The notes under the pieces were generated by a model. The model did not search any database, was not told the origin of the DNA, and was given only the letters and a program-made list of their open reading frames with translations. A stretch of 64,000 nt of DNA from Candidatus Bathyarchaeota archaeon (lineage in GTDB: Archaea; Thermoproteota; Bathyarchaeia; Bathyarchaeales; Bathycorpusculaceae), in NCBI GenBank assembly GCA_026014585.1, contig JAOZIA010000002.1, forward strand, positions 355,677-419,676. The letters run 5' to 3'. Shown piece by piece: positions 1 through 8,537 of the stretch. Both the position numbers and the translations under genes were made by a program. Positions within the stretch are counted from its first letter, which is position 1. Each line of letters opens with the position of its first letter.

Positions 1-615
1 TGCCATGTCTTTCCAGTTTTCCATTGTTGCAGCGTACAGTAATGGTCTTGCTTTCGGTATTGCCATAACACCTGCTTCAAGAACAGAAGGGTTCAAAGCA
101 CAGAGAATTAAGGGCAATTTGGTTGTTTCTGAAACTTTTTTGACACAAGCCTTGAATTTCTCAGCGTCACCGGAAGTTGAACGAACAGCAATCATGTCAA
201 GTTTCAAAGCGTTTCCGATGTATTCGTAGCTGAAACTTTCTGTACTTTTTATGCGGCTGTCAACTTCTGCGTCAGGCATTTCGTCTGTTACATCAACTGC
301 GATTGCGGTTGGGTTAAAGTATGTGAATTCGTGTCGGTACATGACAAGTTTGCCACCGATTTTACGGGCATTGTCACCAGCACCGATTACTACTTCTTTA
401 ACTGGAGGTTTGAGCATATCTTGTAGTTTTTTGTAGTTCTTTGCGTGTTCTGGTTTCTACAAGGGTTTGCATTGTTCAATGCTTGCTTCACGTGCAACAA
501 CTTTGGTGGCAAAAGCCATACAGTTTTCTTGACCGCATTCTTTACAGTTAGTTTTTGGAAGCAACTTGTAAATGTCTATTGGGCTTAATTCTTTCTTTGT
601 AGCTTTTTCACTCAT
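1..615 (-). CDS. cdhE: CODH/ACS gamma subunit, corrinoid Fe-S protein large subunit (partial, in-frame TAG)
   Basis: This is the N-terminal 205 codons of the large corrinoid iron-sulfur subunit, which passes the methyl group from tetrahydromethanopterin to the ACS A-cluster. The gene leaves the window at its left edge. It starts at ATG 615, and an AGGAGG-like Shine-Dalgarno lies just upstream. The four-cysteine [4Fe-4S] motif is complete near residues 22-50 (TNCKECGQENC, then a further Cys in the EQCKP segment). Codon 53 is TAG (457-459). The same frame then continues without any other stop to the window edge with clear family features (VIGAGDNARKIGGKLVMYRH, then DVTDEMPD and RPLLYAATMENW). 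It is the last gene seen in the cdhABCDE operon. Family assignment is firm. Whether the TAG is read through, decoded as pyrrolysine, a real nonsense mutation or a base error cannot be decided here. Confidence 0.9.
457..459 (-). other. In-frame amber codon (codon 53) in cdhE
   Basis: On the minus strand the context reads CPL-like: Cys-Lys-Pro-Leu-TAG-Lys-Pro-Glu-His. Both sides align with the corrinoid protein family and no frame change is needed, so a single codon interrupts the gene. By my recollection of the family this position lies in a variable polar linker just after the Fe-S motif, where Glu or Lys is common, and one base change from GAG or AAG would give TAG. TAG also serves as an ordinary stop for at least eleven other genes in the window. 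Confidence 0.85.
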
Positions 616-632
616 ACATTTTTCCTCCGAGT

Positions 633-1850
633 TTACATTTTGGCTGAAACCCAGTCTAAGTATTTGCTGGGGTCAGCTTTTTTACCGCTGGATAAGTTGT
701 TGATAACGTCTTTTAGGGTCTTGACTGCTGCTGGGTGAATCATCATAAACATGTCTACACCTGCTAGCAGTAGGGTTAATGTAGTGTTTACTTCCCAAAG
801 TGGACCTCTGAGTTCGCGTGGTTCCCATCTGTCCTCCAATTTTAGCCAAGCTTCACGTGCAGCCCAAGCATTGGTTGTTCCAGAGGACATTGGATGTGCA
901 AGTTCACCGTCTCCCATTAAGCCTGCGAGTCTACCGCGTTCCATGTTTGTGAAAGCGTAGTCTAGACCGTAACCTAAAGCAGCTGTGGATAAGTCCATAA
1001 CGATGTCATCTTTACCTAAGTAATCATAAAGGTTTCTGTTCAATTCTCGTGCCATGTTTAAGTCCATTGAAGTGAAGGCTAATACGGCATGGTTGTTTTG
1101 TTTTGCAAGTTTTGAAATTTTCTCTATTTTCATGTCGCGTGTAAATGAGCTTAGAAGGAATCTTTCACCTGGAAAAGCTTGAGTTACTTCTTCGAATAAG
1201 GCTGTGTCTTTTTCTGGGTCACCGCATCCACCGATTACAAGGGGAACATCAACTGCTTGCAACACGTTTTCGATTGTTTTTAGTGTTGATTTTGGTGTTG
1301 CGTCTTTGAGTAAGGGGTCAATGCTGATTAAGTGAACGGTAATCATGTCTGCACCGAATTTCTCAACTGCAAGTTTTGCCCAAGCCGCAGGGTCGTCCAG
1401 GACTTCTTTAACGTGCATCTTGACAGCTTTAGACAAGGGCACAGCCATGTCGAAAACGTCCATGGTGACAACTGGCTTGTTTATGATGGAGCTTTCAAAA
1501 GTGTAGAAGGCAGGTGCTTTTTCGCCACCTATGGTTATGCTTCTTCCACGGGTGCCGCCTTCACTTTTTGTTGCACCAAGTTTTACTGTTGCTATTTCAC
1601 CAGAGTATTTTTCGATTGGCGGTGTGAAAGTTTGTTGCATTAAAGCAGCTGGTTTTGTTGGCATAGAAATAGGCAGTTTGACATTAGGCATCATTGGAGC
1701 AGCTACGCCAGGCTCAACTCTGAATTCTAGATTGCTTGCGCTCATTTCAAAGTCGTGGAGTTCGAGGTGTTGAAACTTCGCAAGAAGCTTCAACAGGTCG
1801 TTTGCGTCGATTCCACCGTGTTTGTCTTCGTCTTTTTTATTGTCCGCCAA
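633..1850 (-). CDS. cdhD: CODH/ACS delta subunit, corrinoid Fe-S protein small subunit
   Basis: The 405-residue protein is the TIM-barrel partner of CdhE in the corrinoid iron-sulfur protein that carries the methyl group to acetyl-CoA synthase. Family features include the ITIGGEKAPAFYTFE region, MDVFDMAVPLSKAVK, the barrel strand VIGGCGDPEKD and the C-terminal MFMMIHPAAVKTLK. Length fits archaeal delta subunits (about 400-430). The start is TTG at 1850, six bases downstream of the cdhC stop, so translation is tightly coupled. It is the fourth gene of the leftward operon cdhA-B-C-D-E. Assignment is firm. Confidence 0.95.
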   Translation of the reverse strand: MADNKKDEDKHGGIDANDLLKLLAKFQHLELHDFEMSASNLEFRVEPGVAAPMMPNVKLPISMPTKPAALMQQTFTPPIEKYSGEIATVKLGATKSEGGTRGRSITIGGEKAPAFYTFESSIINKPVVTMDVFDMAVPLSKAVKMHVKEVLDDPAAWAKLAVEKFGADMITVHLISIDPLLKDATPKSTLKTIENVLQAVDVPLVIGGCGDPEKDTALFEEVTQAFPGERFLLSSFTRDMKIEKISKLAKQNNHAVLAFTSMDLNMARELNRNLYDYLGKDDIVMDLSTAALGYGLDYAFTNMERGRLAGLMGDGELAHPMSSGTTNAWAAREAWLKLEDRWEPRELRGPLWEVNTTLTLLLAGVDMFMMIHPAAVKTLKDVINNLSSGKKADPSKYLDWVSAKM

Positions 1851-1856
1851 GTTAAC

Positions 1857-3263
1857 TCACCGTTTCTCTGCTTTTTCTTCTTTTAAGGGTTTAACGATAA
1901 CTTTGGAAGCATAGATTTTTGCATCTTTAAGAATTATTCTAAAGCCGCCAGCATTTATTGGTAAAGATGAAGTTGTCATCACGGGCATGCCCTCAAATGC
2001 TTGTGCTTCAGGAGCTGCTTCTGCTTCTTCGGCAGTTTCTTCTGTTGTCCATCTTTCGACGACTGGATGGCTCTTTTCCTTTAGGAATGCTTGAAGGTCC
2101 TCAATGTTCTTTGCGTCGTCTTCGGTTGCAATCTTGTCAACGACATCTTGTGGAATATATTGTTTGACTTTTTCTTTGATTTCCTTTGGCAACCAAACGA
2201 TTCGGTTCCATCCACCGTCTGCTGCGAAGAATTTGCTGCTACGCATGTACTCAAGTGCCATACCGTGGAATCCGTCAATTTGACGTCCGCCGGCTGTTGA
2301 GTCTGCTAGAGTGCTGAAAGGTAAACCGTTTACTGTTGCACCTTTAAAGCCTCTGTGTACTACTGCTAAGCCGTCAACTTCTGGAATGTAGAATGCTACT
2401 GCTTCGAAGCATCCGCATGAAGTGTGTGGATGGTCAAATGCTGTGTAAAGCCAGACTTTGGTGACCTCGCCCATGCTGTGTTTCTTTACTGCTTCGTTAG
2501 CGCCGCTGAATTCACCTTTCTCTGCGTTGATAACTTCGCCTCTTGGAATTGCAAAGATTGGACCTTTCGGGTCAATGCTTGCTGAGGCTTTTCCGTCAAA
2601 CCAGCTGATGGCACCACAGTTACTGTATCTTTGTGGTGTGATAACACAGACGTGGCTTGGAGCAAATGATTGACATAGGACACAACCGTAGAAGGTGTCG
2701 ACTTCACTGTCTTTGAGTCCTCTTGCTTTTGCGTCACGTGCTTCATATGCTTGGAGTGCTTGTGGGTATACTTCGGCGAGTTTGTCAGCGTCTGTTATGA
2801 AGGTTATTTGTAGTTTTTCAACGATTGGTAGTTCGCTCTTGAAGAGTCTGTAGAGAACTTTGCCCATTATTTCAAAGCTGTTTAGGCCTTTCTGGAATGA
2901 TTTTTTGCCTAAACGCATCCAGACGTCATAGCGCTGGTTTAAGTGCATGAAACCTTCGACGTAGTTTAGATAGCCGTGAATACGTCTTTCAAGGACACCT
3001 TCAAGGCCTGCATCGAGTTTTGCGCCTGCTGCTTCAATGAGGATGCCGAGTTGGTGTGCGCCGCCTTCTTTGAGGTCTTTTAGGTCTGGTCCGATAATGG
3101 TGATTTTGCCATCATCGATTTCATTCATGGGTTTTACTTTTGCCAGTTCAAACTTTTGTTTGACTGTTGGACCGCCGAGTTCGACTTGCATGTCGTTTCG
3201 TCGGATACGTTCTCCTTCATAGATTACGCCTACTTCGACTGGTATATCTTTAAACATTGACAT
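1857..3263 (-). CDS. cdhC: CODH/ACS beta subunit, acetyl-CoA synthase
   Basis: The 468-residue protein is the acetyl-CoA synthase that joins a methyl group, CO and CoA at the nickel-containing A-cluster. A-cluster cysteines are visible in TFYGCVLCQSFAPSHVC (about residues 189-205), in QRYSNCGAISWFDG and in HPHTSCGCFEAV (about residue 278). As in other archaeal CdhC proteins, the N-terminal CO-channel domain of bacterial AcsB is absent. A Glu/Ala-rich linker near residues 400-420 precedes a short C-terminal segment ending in Lys/Glu. The gene sits four bases after the cdhB stop. Function is well supported by motifs and operon position. Confidence 0.96.
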   Translation of the reverse strand: MSMFKDIPVEVGVIYEGERIRRNDMQVELGGPTVKQKFELAKVKPMNEIDDGKITIIGPDLKDLKEGGAHQLGILIEAAGAKLDAGLEGVLERRIHGYLNYVEGFMHLNQRYDVWMRLGKKSFQKGLNSFEIMGKVLYRLFKSELPIVEKLQITFITDADKLAEVYPQALQAYEARDAKARGLKDSEVDTFYGCVLCQSFAPSHVCVITPQRYSNCGAISWFDGKASASIDPKGPIFAIPRGEVINAEKGEFSGANEAVKKHSMGEVTKVWLYTAFDHPHTSCGCFEAVAFYIPEVDGLAVVHRGFKGATVNGLPFSTLADSTAGGRQIDGFHGMALEYMRSSKFFAADGGWNRIVWLPKEIKEKVKQYIPQDVVDKIATEDDAKNIEDLQAFLKEKSHPVVERWTTEETAEEAEAAPEAQAFEGMPVMTTSSLPINAGGFRIILKDAKIYASKVIVKPLKEEKAEKR

Positions 3264-3267
3264 TTTC

Positions 3268-3813
3268 TTAGTTTCCTCCTTGGTTGAATTGTGAGGTCAT
3301 GACTTTGAGGTTTGATGCCCATGTGTCTAGACGTGCGTTGGGGAATGACCAGCTTGCATGTGGATGATACAAGTTGTCAAGGGTCATGGTTTTCTGGTCT
3401 GGTGCAAAGTGTTTGAGTCCTGATAGGATAAGTGCTTCCATATAGTAGGGTAAACCAACAAACATTACTAGGTCTGGGTGGCCTTTGCCGTCTATACCTT
3501 GCCATGTTGGGTCAACCACTCTTTGGCCGATGTCCATTGCAGTCATGAAACCTGCAGGGGTGTATCCTCGTTTGAGGAATTCACCGACCATGTGGGCTGT
3601 TGCGACTACTTGAACTTTGGACGCGTTTGCGAAGTCAATTATGTAGTCAATGAGTAGTTTGCCTTCCATACACCTTTGAGTGGCATTGCTGCCGACAACT
3701 AAAAGGGGTCTGGCGGCTCTTTTGATCATTGCTACTGCGATCTCGGGTTTTTGGATTGGGTTTGCTTTTTTAGTTGCAGCTATTTCTGCACATTGCCATG
3801 GTTCACAGGACAT
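3268..3813 (-). CDS. cdhB: CODH/ACS epsilon subunit
   Basis: The 181-residue protein matches the epsilon subunit that binds the alpha CODH subunit in the archaeal alpha2-epsilon2 component. It is a Rossmann-like protein of the DHS/FAD-NAD-binding type fold. Visible features are RAARPLLVVGSNA near the N-terminus, MVGEFLKRGYTPAG in the middle and a hydrophobic LVMFVGLPYYMEALILSGLKHF near residues 115-135. It lies six bases after the cdhA stop and four bases before cdhC, as expected for the cdhABC gene order. The exact role of epsilon (electron transfer or stabilisation) is not settled for the family. Confidence 0.93.
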   Translation of the reverse strand: MSCEPWQCAEIAATKKANPIQKPEIAVAMIKRAARPLLVVGSNATQRCMEGKLLIDYIIDFANASKVQVVATAHMVGEFLKRGYTPAGFMTAMDIGQRVVDPTWQGIDGKGHPDLVMFVGLPYYMEALILSGLKHFAPDQKTMTLDNLYHPHASWSFPNARLDTWASNLKVMTSQFNQGGN

Positions 3814-3819
3814 TCATGA

Positions 3820-6168
3820 TCACTCCTTAACTTTCCTTACCATTCTCTGAAGCATTGTTGGGTCTGGAATTATTGATTCCTTCCAATCTTTTGCTTTCAG
3901 GATCTCGGTTATTTCATCTTTCATTGTGATTGGTATGTCAGCTGGTGTTCGGATGAACTGGTGGATGTCTGGGGGCATTATGCCGTAGTGACGTTTGTGT
4001 AGGTCGATGTAGTGGGTTAGTTTGCCCATACGTCCTTTCCATGTGTCGTTTGGTCTTAGGCAGAGTTTTGCGATTTGCACCATTGCTTCTTGTGGTGTTT
4101 CGACTGTTTGGAAGAGGTGTTCGGGGCATGGACCAACGTTTACTTTGTTGCCTGTTCGGGCATCGTAAACTTCCCAGTTTTCTGGTTTGTCTGATCTACC
4201 CATAAGCATTCTGCGGTATTTGCTGCCGTGTGGACCTACAAGGACTGGTACACCTAAGCTCCAGAAGCCTGATGCAATTGATGCTGCTTTCTGGGAGTAT
4301 GCACCCCAAGCTAAACCGACTGCGCCTACACGGTTGTGTATGTAATCGGCGATTTCCTCGTAGTTACCTCGTAAGTTTCGTTTGGCAAAGATGTTTGCTA
4401 CTTTGATTGCTGCACCTGCAATGTGTGGATTTGAAACGCATGAACCATTGTTGAGTACTCCTCCAGCTTCGAATCCGCCTGGGAATTCCTCGTAGAGGGT
4501 CTTGCCGTCCTCATTCTTGTAGCTGCCTGCAGACATTGCTGAGCAACCAGTAAGGCACACTATGTATCGGCGTAAAGCGAATTCTCTGGCGATATCATAA
4601 ACGTCTTTTCCACCGTTGGGGTAGTTAGCGCAACCTACTAATGCGACAATTCCTGGAATTTCGCCGAGTACGATTGGACCACCGACGCTTCTGATTTCGA
4701 CGTCTGAGACTGCACCTCTGCCTGAGCGACAGAAGTTTTTCTCTTCAAGCATGTTCTTTTCGCCGACTTTGAGTATGAAGCTGTGGATTTCTAGTTTAAC
4801 TGGGCAGGCTTCTTCGCACCTTCCGCAACCGATGCATGCTTCGTATAGAGCTGCAAGTTTGGAATAGTCACCTTCAGCTGCAGCGCGTACTGCTGGTTCA
4901 ATTGAAAGGTCTTGTGGGCAACTTCTCTGGCATAGGTTGCAGTGGCGGCATTTCTTTGCGAGTTCTTTAATTTGGTCTAGCTCTGGCAGAGATTTCATCT
5001 TTTTGCGAAGAGGCGCAACTTTTTGAGCTACTCTAACAGCGACTTCACCGACTTTTTCTGGGTCAAGGATCAGAACACCAGATACTCTGTAGCTGACTAG
5101 ATCATCTACGATTTGGTCTACTGGATCATTTGTACGGTCTTTGTAGCCGATACAGTTCTTTTCAGATGCTGCAATAACTGGAGCTTTGACACGTTCAGCT
5201 TCTAAGTTGCAGTCAGTTCGAACACATTGTTCGTCTAAGACGACTACGTCTGCGAAACCGCCGCGTATGTAGCGGAGTTCCCAAGAGATTGGACCAACAA
5301 TTTTTGCACGTTCGTAGTACCTTGTGTTGTCAATGGCAGTGCAACATAGACCGACGACTTCCATTTTATCGTCGAGTTTGTGATCTTTCATGTAATCGAT
5401 AATTCCAACGGAAGGCACGACGTTGTGACCGATGCACATGATAACTGGTTTTGTGTTATCAACTGTTCCGATGCCCATTTGTATAAGTGGTGCTTCTGGG
5501 TCTGCTTTTGGGAAGCCTAAGGTTGAAATTTGACAGAGGTCTGCGATTTCCATACCCACTTGGTCCATTCTGCCTGCGTGGAATGCTTTGGATTCAAAAT
5601 CTAAATTGTTAGATTCTTGACCTGTGTGTGCTGCAGAAACTAGATGGGTAATTTGTGATTCTGTGTATGATAAAATATCATCCAAGTCGCCAAGGGTTTC
5701 AGGTTTTACGCCTGTGACAAGTCTGGTTACTGGCGCTTCAACTTTCACGTTTAAGCCGCCTACGTTGAGCGGGAATTTGCGACCATATACCTCGATTAAG
5801 TGGTCAACAACGTGCCTAGCATGACCGTTGTGGGTTGCAGCTCCAATACAACATGCAATAAGCACGATACGAGAAGACTGGTCGGCAATGTTAAGCCCGC
5901 ATGCACCGCGTTTTCCAGCTGTCAAGTCACATTTTCCGTATGTGCAAAGACAGCAGAGGTCGCAGTCAGGCATGTAAAAGGGCTTGTATTTGTTTAGCAG
6001 TTTCATGTCCCAGTCTCGTAGGGTGGTTATATGAGGCATTGGGGTTGGACCCATTGGCTCATTCCAGTTGTCGGTGACAACTTTGCCAAAGGATAATTCC
6101 AAGTTTTTAATTTGACCCATATTGGTCTTCATTTCGTCTATTTTAACACGGACGTTTTTACTAGTCAA
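3820..6168 (-). CDS. cdhA: CODH/ACS alpha subunit, Ni-Fe carbon monoxide dehydrogenase
   Basis: The 782-residue catalytic CODH subunit interconverts CO2 and CO at the Ni-Fe-S C-cluster and feeds CO to CdhC. An N-terminal cysteine group (CDLCCLCTYGKC, near residue 69) binds the bridging clusters. The archaeal-specific insert carries two extra ferredoxin motifs, CRHCNLCQRSCP (about residue 405) and CIGCGRCEEACP (about residue 444). C-cluster ligands fit CCIGAATHNGHARH, GCANYPNGG, LTGCSAMSAG and NGSCVSNPHI. Length is normal for archaeal CdhA (about 780-800). It is the first gene of the operon, behind a TATA/BRE promoter at 6215-6229. CooC-type maturases lie just upstream. Confidence 0.97.
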   Translation of the reverse strand: MTSKNVRVKIDEMKTNMGQIKNLELSFGKVVTDNWNEPMGPTPMPHITTLRDWDMKLLNKYKPFYMPDCDLCCLCTYGKCDLTAGKRGACGLNIADQSSRIVLIACCIGAATHNGHARHVVDHLIEVYGRKFPLNVGGLNVKVEAPVTRLVTGVKPETLGDLDDILSYTESQITHLVSAAHTGQESNNLDFESKAFHAGRMDQVGMEIADLCQISTLGFPKADPEAPLIQMGIGTVDNTKPVIMCIGHNVVPSVGIIDYMKDHKLDDKMEVVGLCCTAIDNTRYYERAKIVGPISWELRYIRGGFADVVVLDEQCVRTDCNLEAERVKAPVIAASEKNCIGYKDRTNDPVDQIVDDLVSYRVSGVLILDPEKVGEVAVRVAQKVAPLRKKMKSLPELDQIKELAKKCRHCNLCQRSCPQDLSIEPAVRAAAEGDYSKLAALYEACIGCGRCEEACPVKLEIHSFILKVGEKNMLEEKNFCRSGRGAVSDVEIRSVGGPIVLGEIPGIVALVGCANYPNGGKDVYDIAREFALRRYIVCLTGCSAMSAGSYKNEDGKTLYEEFPGGFEAGGVLNNGSCVSNPHIAGAAIKVANIFAKRNLRGNYEEIADYIHNRVGAVGLAWGAYSQKAASIASGFWSLGVPVLVGPHGSKYRRMLMGRSDKPENWEVYDARTGNKVNVGPCPEHLFQTVETPQEAMVQIAKLCLRPNDTWKGRMGKLTHYIDLHKRHYGIMPPDIHQFIRTPADIPITMKDEITEILKAKDWKESIIPDPTMLQRMVRKVKE

Positions 6169-6214
6169 AGTGAGAACCTCTGTAAAGGTTTTAATAAAAT
6201 GCGATTGTCACAAA

Positions 6215-6229
6215 GTTTTTAAACCTTTC
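6215..6229 (-). promoter_or_regulatory. Promoter of the cdh operon (BRE/TATA)
   Basis: On the minus strand GAAAGG directly precedes TTTAAAAAC, a BRE plus TATA pair about 50 bases upstream of the cdhA ATG at 6168. This places transcription start near 6190 and leaves a leader of roughly 20 bases. No operator palindrome was recognised with confidence, although TGTGACAATCGCA lies just downstream of the TATA box. Confidence 0.65.
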
Positions 6230-6308
6230 CAGATTGCCCAGATAAAAATCACGTCAAATTATACAGGAAATAAAACCGTAAATCAAAAGATATTAAAAAA
6301 AAAGTTGA

Positions 6309-7073
6309 TTATATGTAGCCTAAAGTTTTCAGAATTGCTTTTACCGACAAGTATGCTTCATTATCACTAGGTAAATCAAGCAAAGATTCACCCGCCAAAA
6401 CACAATCATCTAATGCCTCGTCTGGAGCAATTTTTCCAAGATACTTAAATTTAAGCTCTTGCTCAGCTAGGGCACCCCGTTCTTCTGGGAATCGGTAACC
6501 GCCAACTAAGTAAAAGTTTTCATATTTCATGTCAACTTCTTTGATGATTCTAACTGCCCGGCGCACGTGGTCAAGAGATTTTTTGGAGTGGTCAAGCACC
6601 TCAAAAATGTCGTTAACTGTTGATGTGATTCTGCGGTTGAGGTTTTCAAGCCCAGCAGGGGAGTCAATGAGCACGAATTTGTAGGTTTTTGTTAAAGATT
6701 CCAAAGCACCTTTCAAGGCTGAGTTTGGCATGCAATAGCAGCCTTCAACCCATTTGGTACCAACCGCCATAAAATCAAAATGGTTACCCTCATAGAGCCC
6801 GTTTTCCCAAATCCTGCTCTCAATACGCTGAGTTGGAGGAACACCAACAGTTGTACCACCATGCTCAATAAATGTGCTAACAATGAGGTCTGCAATTGTG
6901 GATTTTCCAGCTTCTTTTAGCTCTACACCCAGCATTTCGCCGAGGTTTTGGTCAGGGTCAGCATCAACTAGAAGAATAGGGGATACGCCTGCTTCAATAA
7001 GACATTTAGCCATTAACGCTGTAAAACTGGATTTTCCGGTTCCTCCGCGACCAACAGTAACAAGAGTTTTCAA
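6309..7073 (-). CDS. cooC: CooC-like nickel-insertion ATPase (variant P-loop)
   Basis: The 254-residue MinD/SIMIBI-class ATPase is likely to load nickel into CODH/ACS. The deviant Walker A is GRGGTGKS (residues 8-15) with a second lysine-free variation at residue 9 (Arg instead of Lys). LLVDADPDQNLGEMLGV follows as the switch I region, a CYC motif near residue 114 matches the CxC metal site of CooC dimers, and FVLIDSPAGLENLNR is Walker B. It sits upstream of cdhA in the same direction, separated by 140 bases that hold the cdh promoter. A second CooC paralogue lies at 8538-9314. One may serve CODH and the other ACS (AcsF-like), which is inference. Confidence 0.88.
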   Translation of the reverse strand: MKTLVTVGRGGTGKSSFTALMAKCLIEAGVSPILLVDADPDQNLGEMLGVELKEAGKSTIADLIVSTFIEHGGTTVGVPPTQRIESRIWENGLYEGNHFDFMAVGTKWVEGCYCMPNSALKGALESLTKTYKFVLIDSPAGLENLNRRITSTVNDIFEVLDHSKKSLDHVRRAVRIIKEVDMKYENFYLVGGYRFPEERGALAEQELKFKYLGKIAPDEALDDCVLAGESLLDLPSDNEAYLSVKAILKTLGYI

Positions 7074-7165
7074 TATTAAAACCTCAAATTGTTATTGCGG
7101 TTTTCTTAGCTTAAACTCGCATATATTGTATATGGTTAAGCCAACAAGGTTTCTACGTTTAAAGG

Positions 7166-7651
7166 TTACTTGCAGAATCTGCCGTCATCCCGCGTTTCAG
7201 GCAGCTTGTTGATTTTGCTGCTAAACCAGCCAATTTCAACTGTTTCTCGATGGTCAAATTTTGGAACATAAGGTTTAATATCCAACAAGGGAGTGCCATC
7301 AACAATATCAAGATTCTCAACAAACAGCACATTTTGCTCTATTTTTTTAAGTTTCACTACGGAGAAACCGATTTTATTTGGTCGAGCAGGCGCGCGGGTT
7401 GCAAAAATCCCGTGAAGTTTATCGTCAAGGAAGGGTTTAACCATCAAAGAACAGTCAGTTACCAGATGAAAATGATACAGCAAGATGATATGGGAGAAAC
7501 CGTCAAGGTCTTTTAAACCCTCCACATATTGAGGGCATATTTCGATTGTCCCCGAAGTATCTTTGGATGCTGCGGCTTGTATGGGAACATTTTTTGGTTC
7601 CTTAAACGGCGTGCGAATAACGCCTATAGGTATGTAGGTTATTTTATTCAG
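7166..7651 (-). CDS. trmO: TrmO family tRNA t6A37 methyltransferase (TsaA/UPF0066), CTG start
   Basis: The protein resembles TrmO, which methylates N6-threonylcarbamoyladenosine at tRNA position 37 using S-adenosylmethionine. The N-terminal signature IPIGVIRTPFK is followed by EGLKDLDGFSHIILLYHFH and by GIFATRAPARPNKIGFSVV, the family hallmark. No ATG, GTG or TTG covers the N-terminus. The frame is open back to CTG at 7651, nine bases after a good GAGGAG Shine-Dalgarno, and an in-frame TAG immediately precedes this CTG. I therefore place the start at CTG, giving about 161 residues, a usual family length. Starting at the internal GTG (7525) would lose the conserved N-terminus. Confidence 0.82.
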   Translation of the reverse strand: MNKITYIPIGVIRTPFKEPKNVPIQAAASKDTSGTIEICPQYVEGLKDLDGFSHIILLYHFHLVTDCSLMVKPFLDDKLHGIFATRAPARPNKIGFSVVKLKKIEQNVLFVENLDIVDGTPLLDIKPYVPKFDHRETVEIGWFSSKINKLPETRDDGRFCK

Positions 7652-7804
7652 CTACAGTCACTCCTCAAGCTAACTCAGCAATAACAGTTGTAACCCTTAA
7701 AATTTTCCTGCGTTTTTCCGACTTTAACAAGTTTTAAATTCACGATTAATTTAACACAGTAAGGAAAATAGTTCCGTTTTTTATGGTTGTAGGAGGTGAA
7801 GTTT

Positions 7805-8089
7805 TTGCTGTATGAAGCTACACATACACATCCCGCCGCGCAGTGTCCTTTAAACACTTCAGAAGGAAAAGCAATGGTTAAACAACTCTTTTCAGAACAA
7901 AACATCAAAAACGCAGGGATCAACTTGACAGCGGCCTACATGAGTTGCCCTCAAGACACCGCTATGGATCATAAGGGCTTTTTTACAATAGAAGCAGCAA
8001 ATCCAGAGGCAATCACAAAATTCTTTGGACTAATGAAAACAGAAATACGACCAGTGAAACCATTAAGTGAAGTGGCAAAAACACTATAA
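7805..8089 (+). CDS. Conserved small protein of unknown function
   Basis: This about 94-residue soluble protein is not recognised. I chose TTG 7805 because a strong AGGAGGT lies seven bases upstream; the in-frame GTG at 7796 overlaps that site. The sequence starts YEATHTHPAAQCP and contains NLTAAYMSCPQDT and GFFTIEAANPEAI, giving two conserved-looking Cys-Pro pairs and an alpha/beta ferredoxin-like pattern. It is followed after 70 bases by the zinc-ribbon gene at 8160 and sits between the two CooC genes. No function is assigned. Confidence 0.7.
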   Translation: MLYEATHTHPAAQCPLNTSEGKAMVKQLFSEQNIKNAGINLTAAYMSCPQDTAMDHKGFFTIEAANPEAITKFFGLMKTEIRPVKPLSEVAKTL

Positions 8090-8159
8090 ATATACAAAAA
8101 GTGAAAAAACAGGCAAATACATAAACCAGAAAAAATCCAATAGTTCTATGTGGTAAAAG

Positions 8160-8534
8160 ATGGAATGCCAAAGATGCAACACACCCCTAAAAGAAGACGA
8201 AGCCTACAATTTACACGGCAAAATCCTATGCGAAGACTGTTACATGTATGAAACGAACCCACCCAGAGCTTGTGACCCTCTAGCGGTGGCATCAGCTCTA
8301 TCCGTTAGGAAACAGTTAGGACAAACAGGAAGCACTGGTTTGACGGAGTTGCAGCAGAAAATTTACAGCGCTATAGAAGACCACGGCAAAATAACAAGAG
8401 ACGAACTGCTTAAAATTGTGAACATTAAACCTGAGCAACTGGAGCAGGAATTCGCGTTTTTTAGACATTGCGAATTAATCAGGGCATTTAGAGGCGAAAA
8501 CGGCAAAGTATACGTTACAAAATGGGAAAAATAG
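8160..8534 (+). CDS. Zinc-ribbon plus winged-helix protein
   Basis: The 124-residue protein has an N-terminal LIM-like zinc ribbon with CQRCNTPL and CEDCYMYE (residues 3-6 and 25-28). A helical winged-helix segment follows (about residues 60-120: LQQKIYSAIEDHGKITRDELLKIV then a wing ending in VYVTKWEK). It looks like a DNA- or protein-binding regulator. It ends in TAG and converges with the CooC gene, leaving three bases between stops. Its place between two CODH maturation ATPases suggests a link to CODH/ACS, but that is context only. Confidence 0.75.
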   Translation: MECQRCNTPLKEDEAYNLHGKILCEDCYMYETNPPRACDPLAVASALSVRKQLGQTGSTGLTELQQKIYSAIEDHGKITRDELLKIVNIKPEQLEQEFAFFRHCELIRAFRGENGKVYVTKWEK

Positions 8535-8537
8535 TGG

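Noticed and set aside
7250-7516. Rightward 88-codon frame opposite trmO
   Set aside because: The trmO frame carries the full family signature; this one has none.
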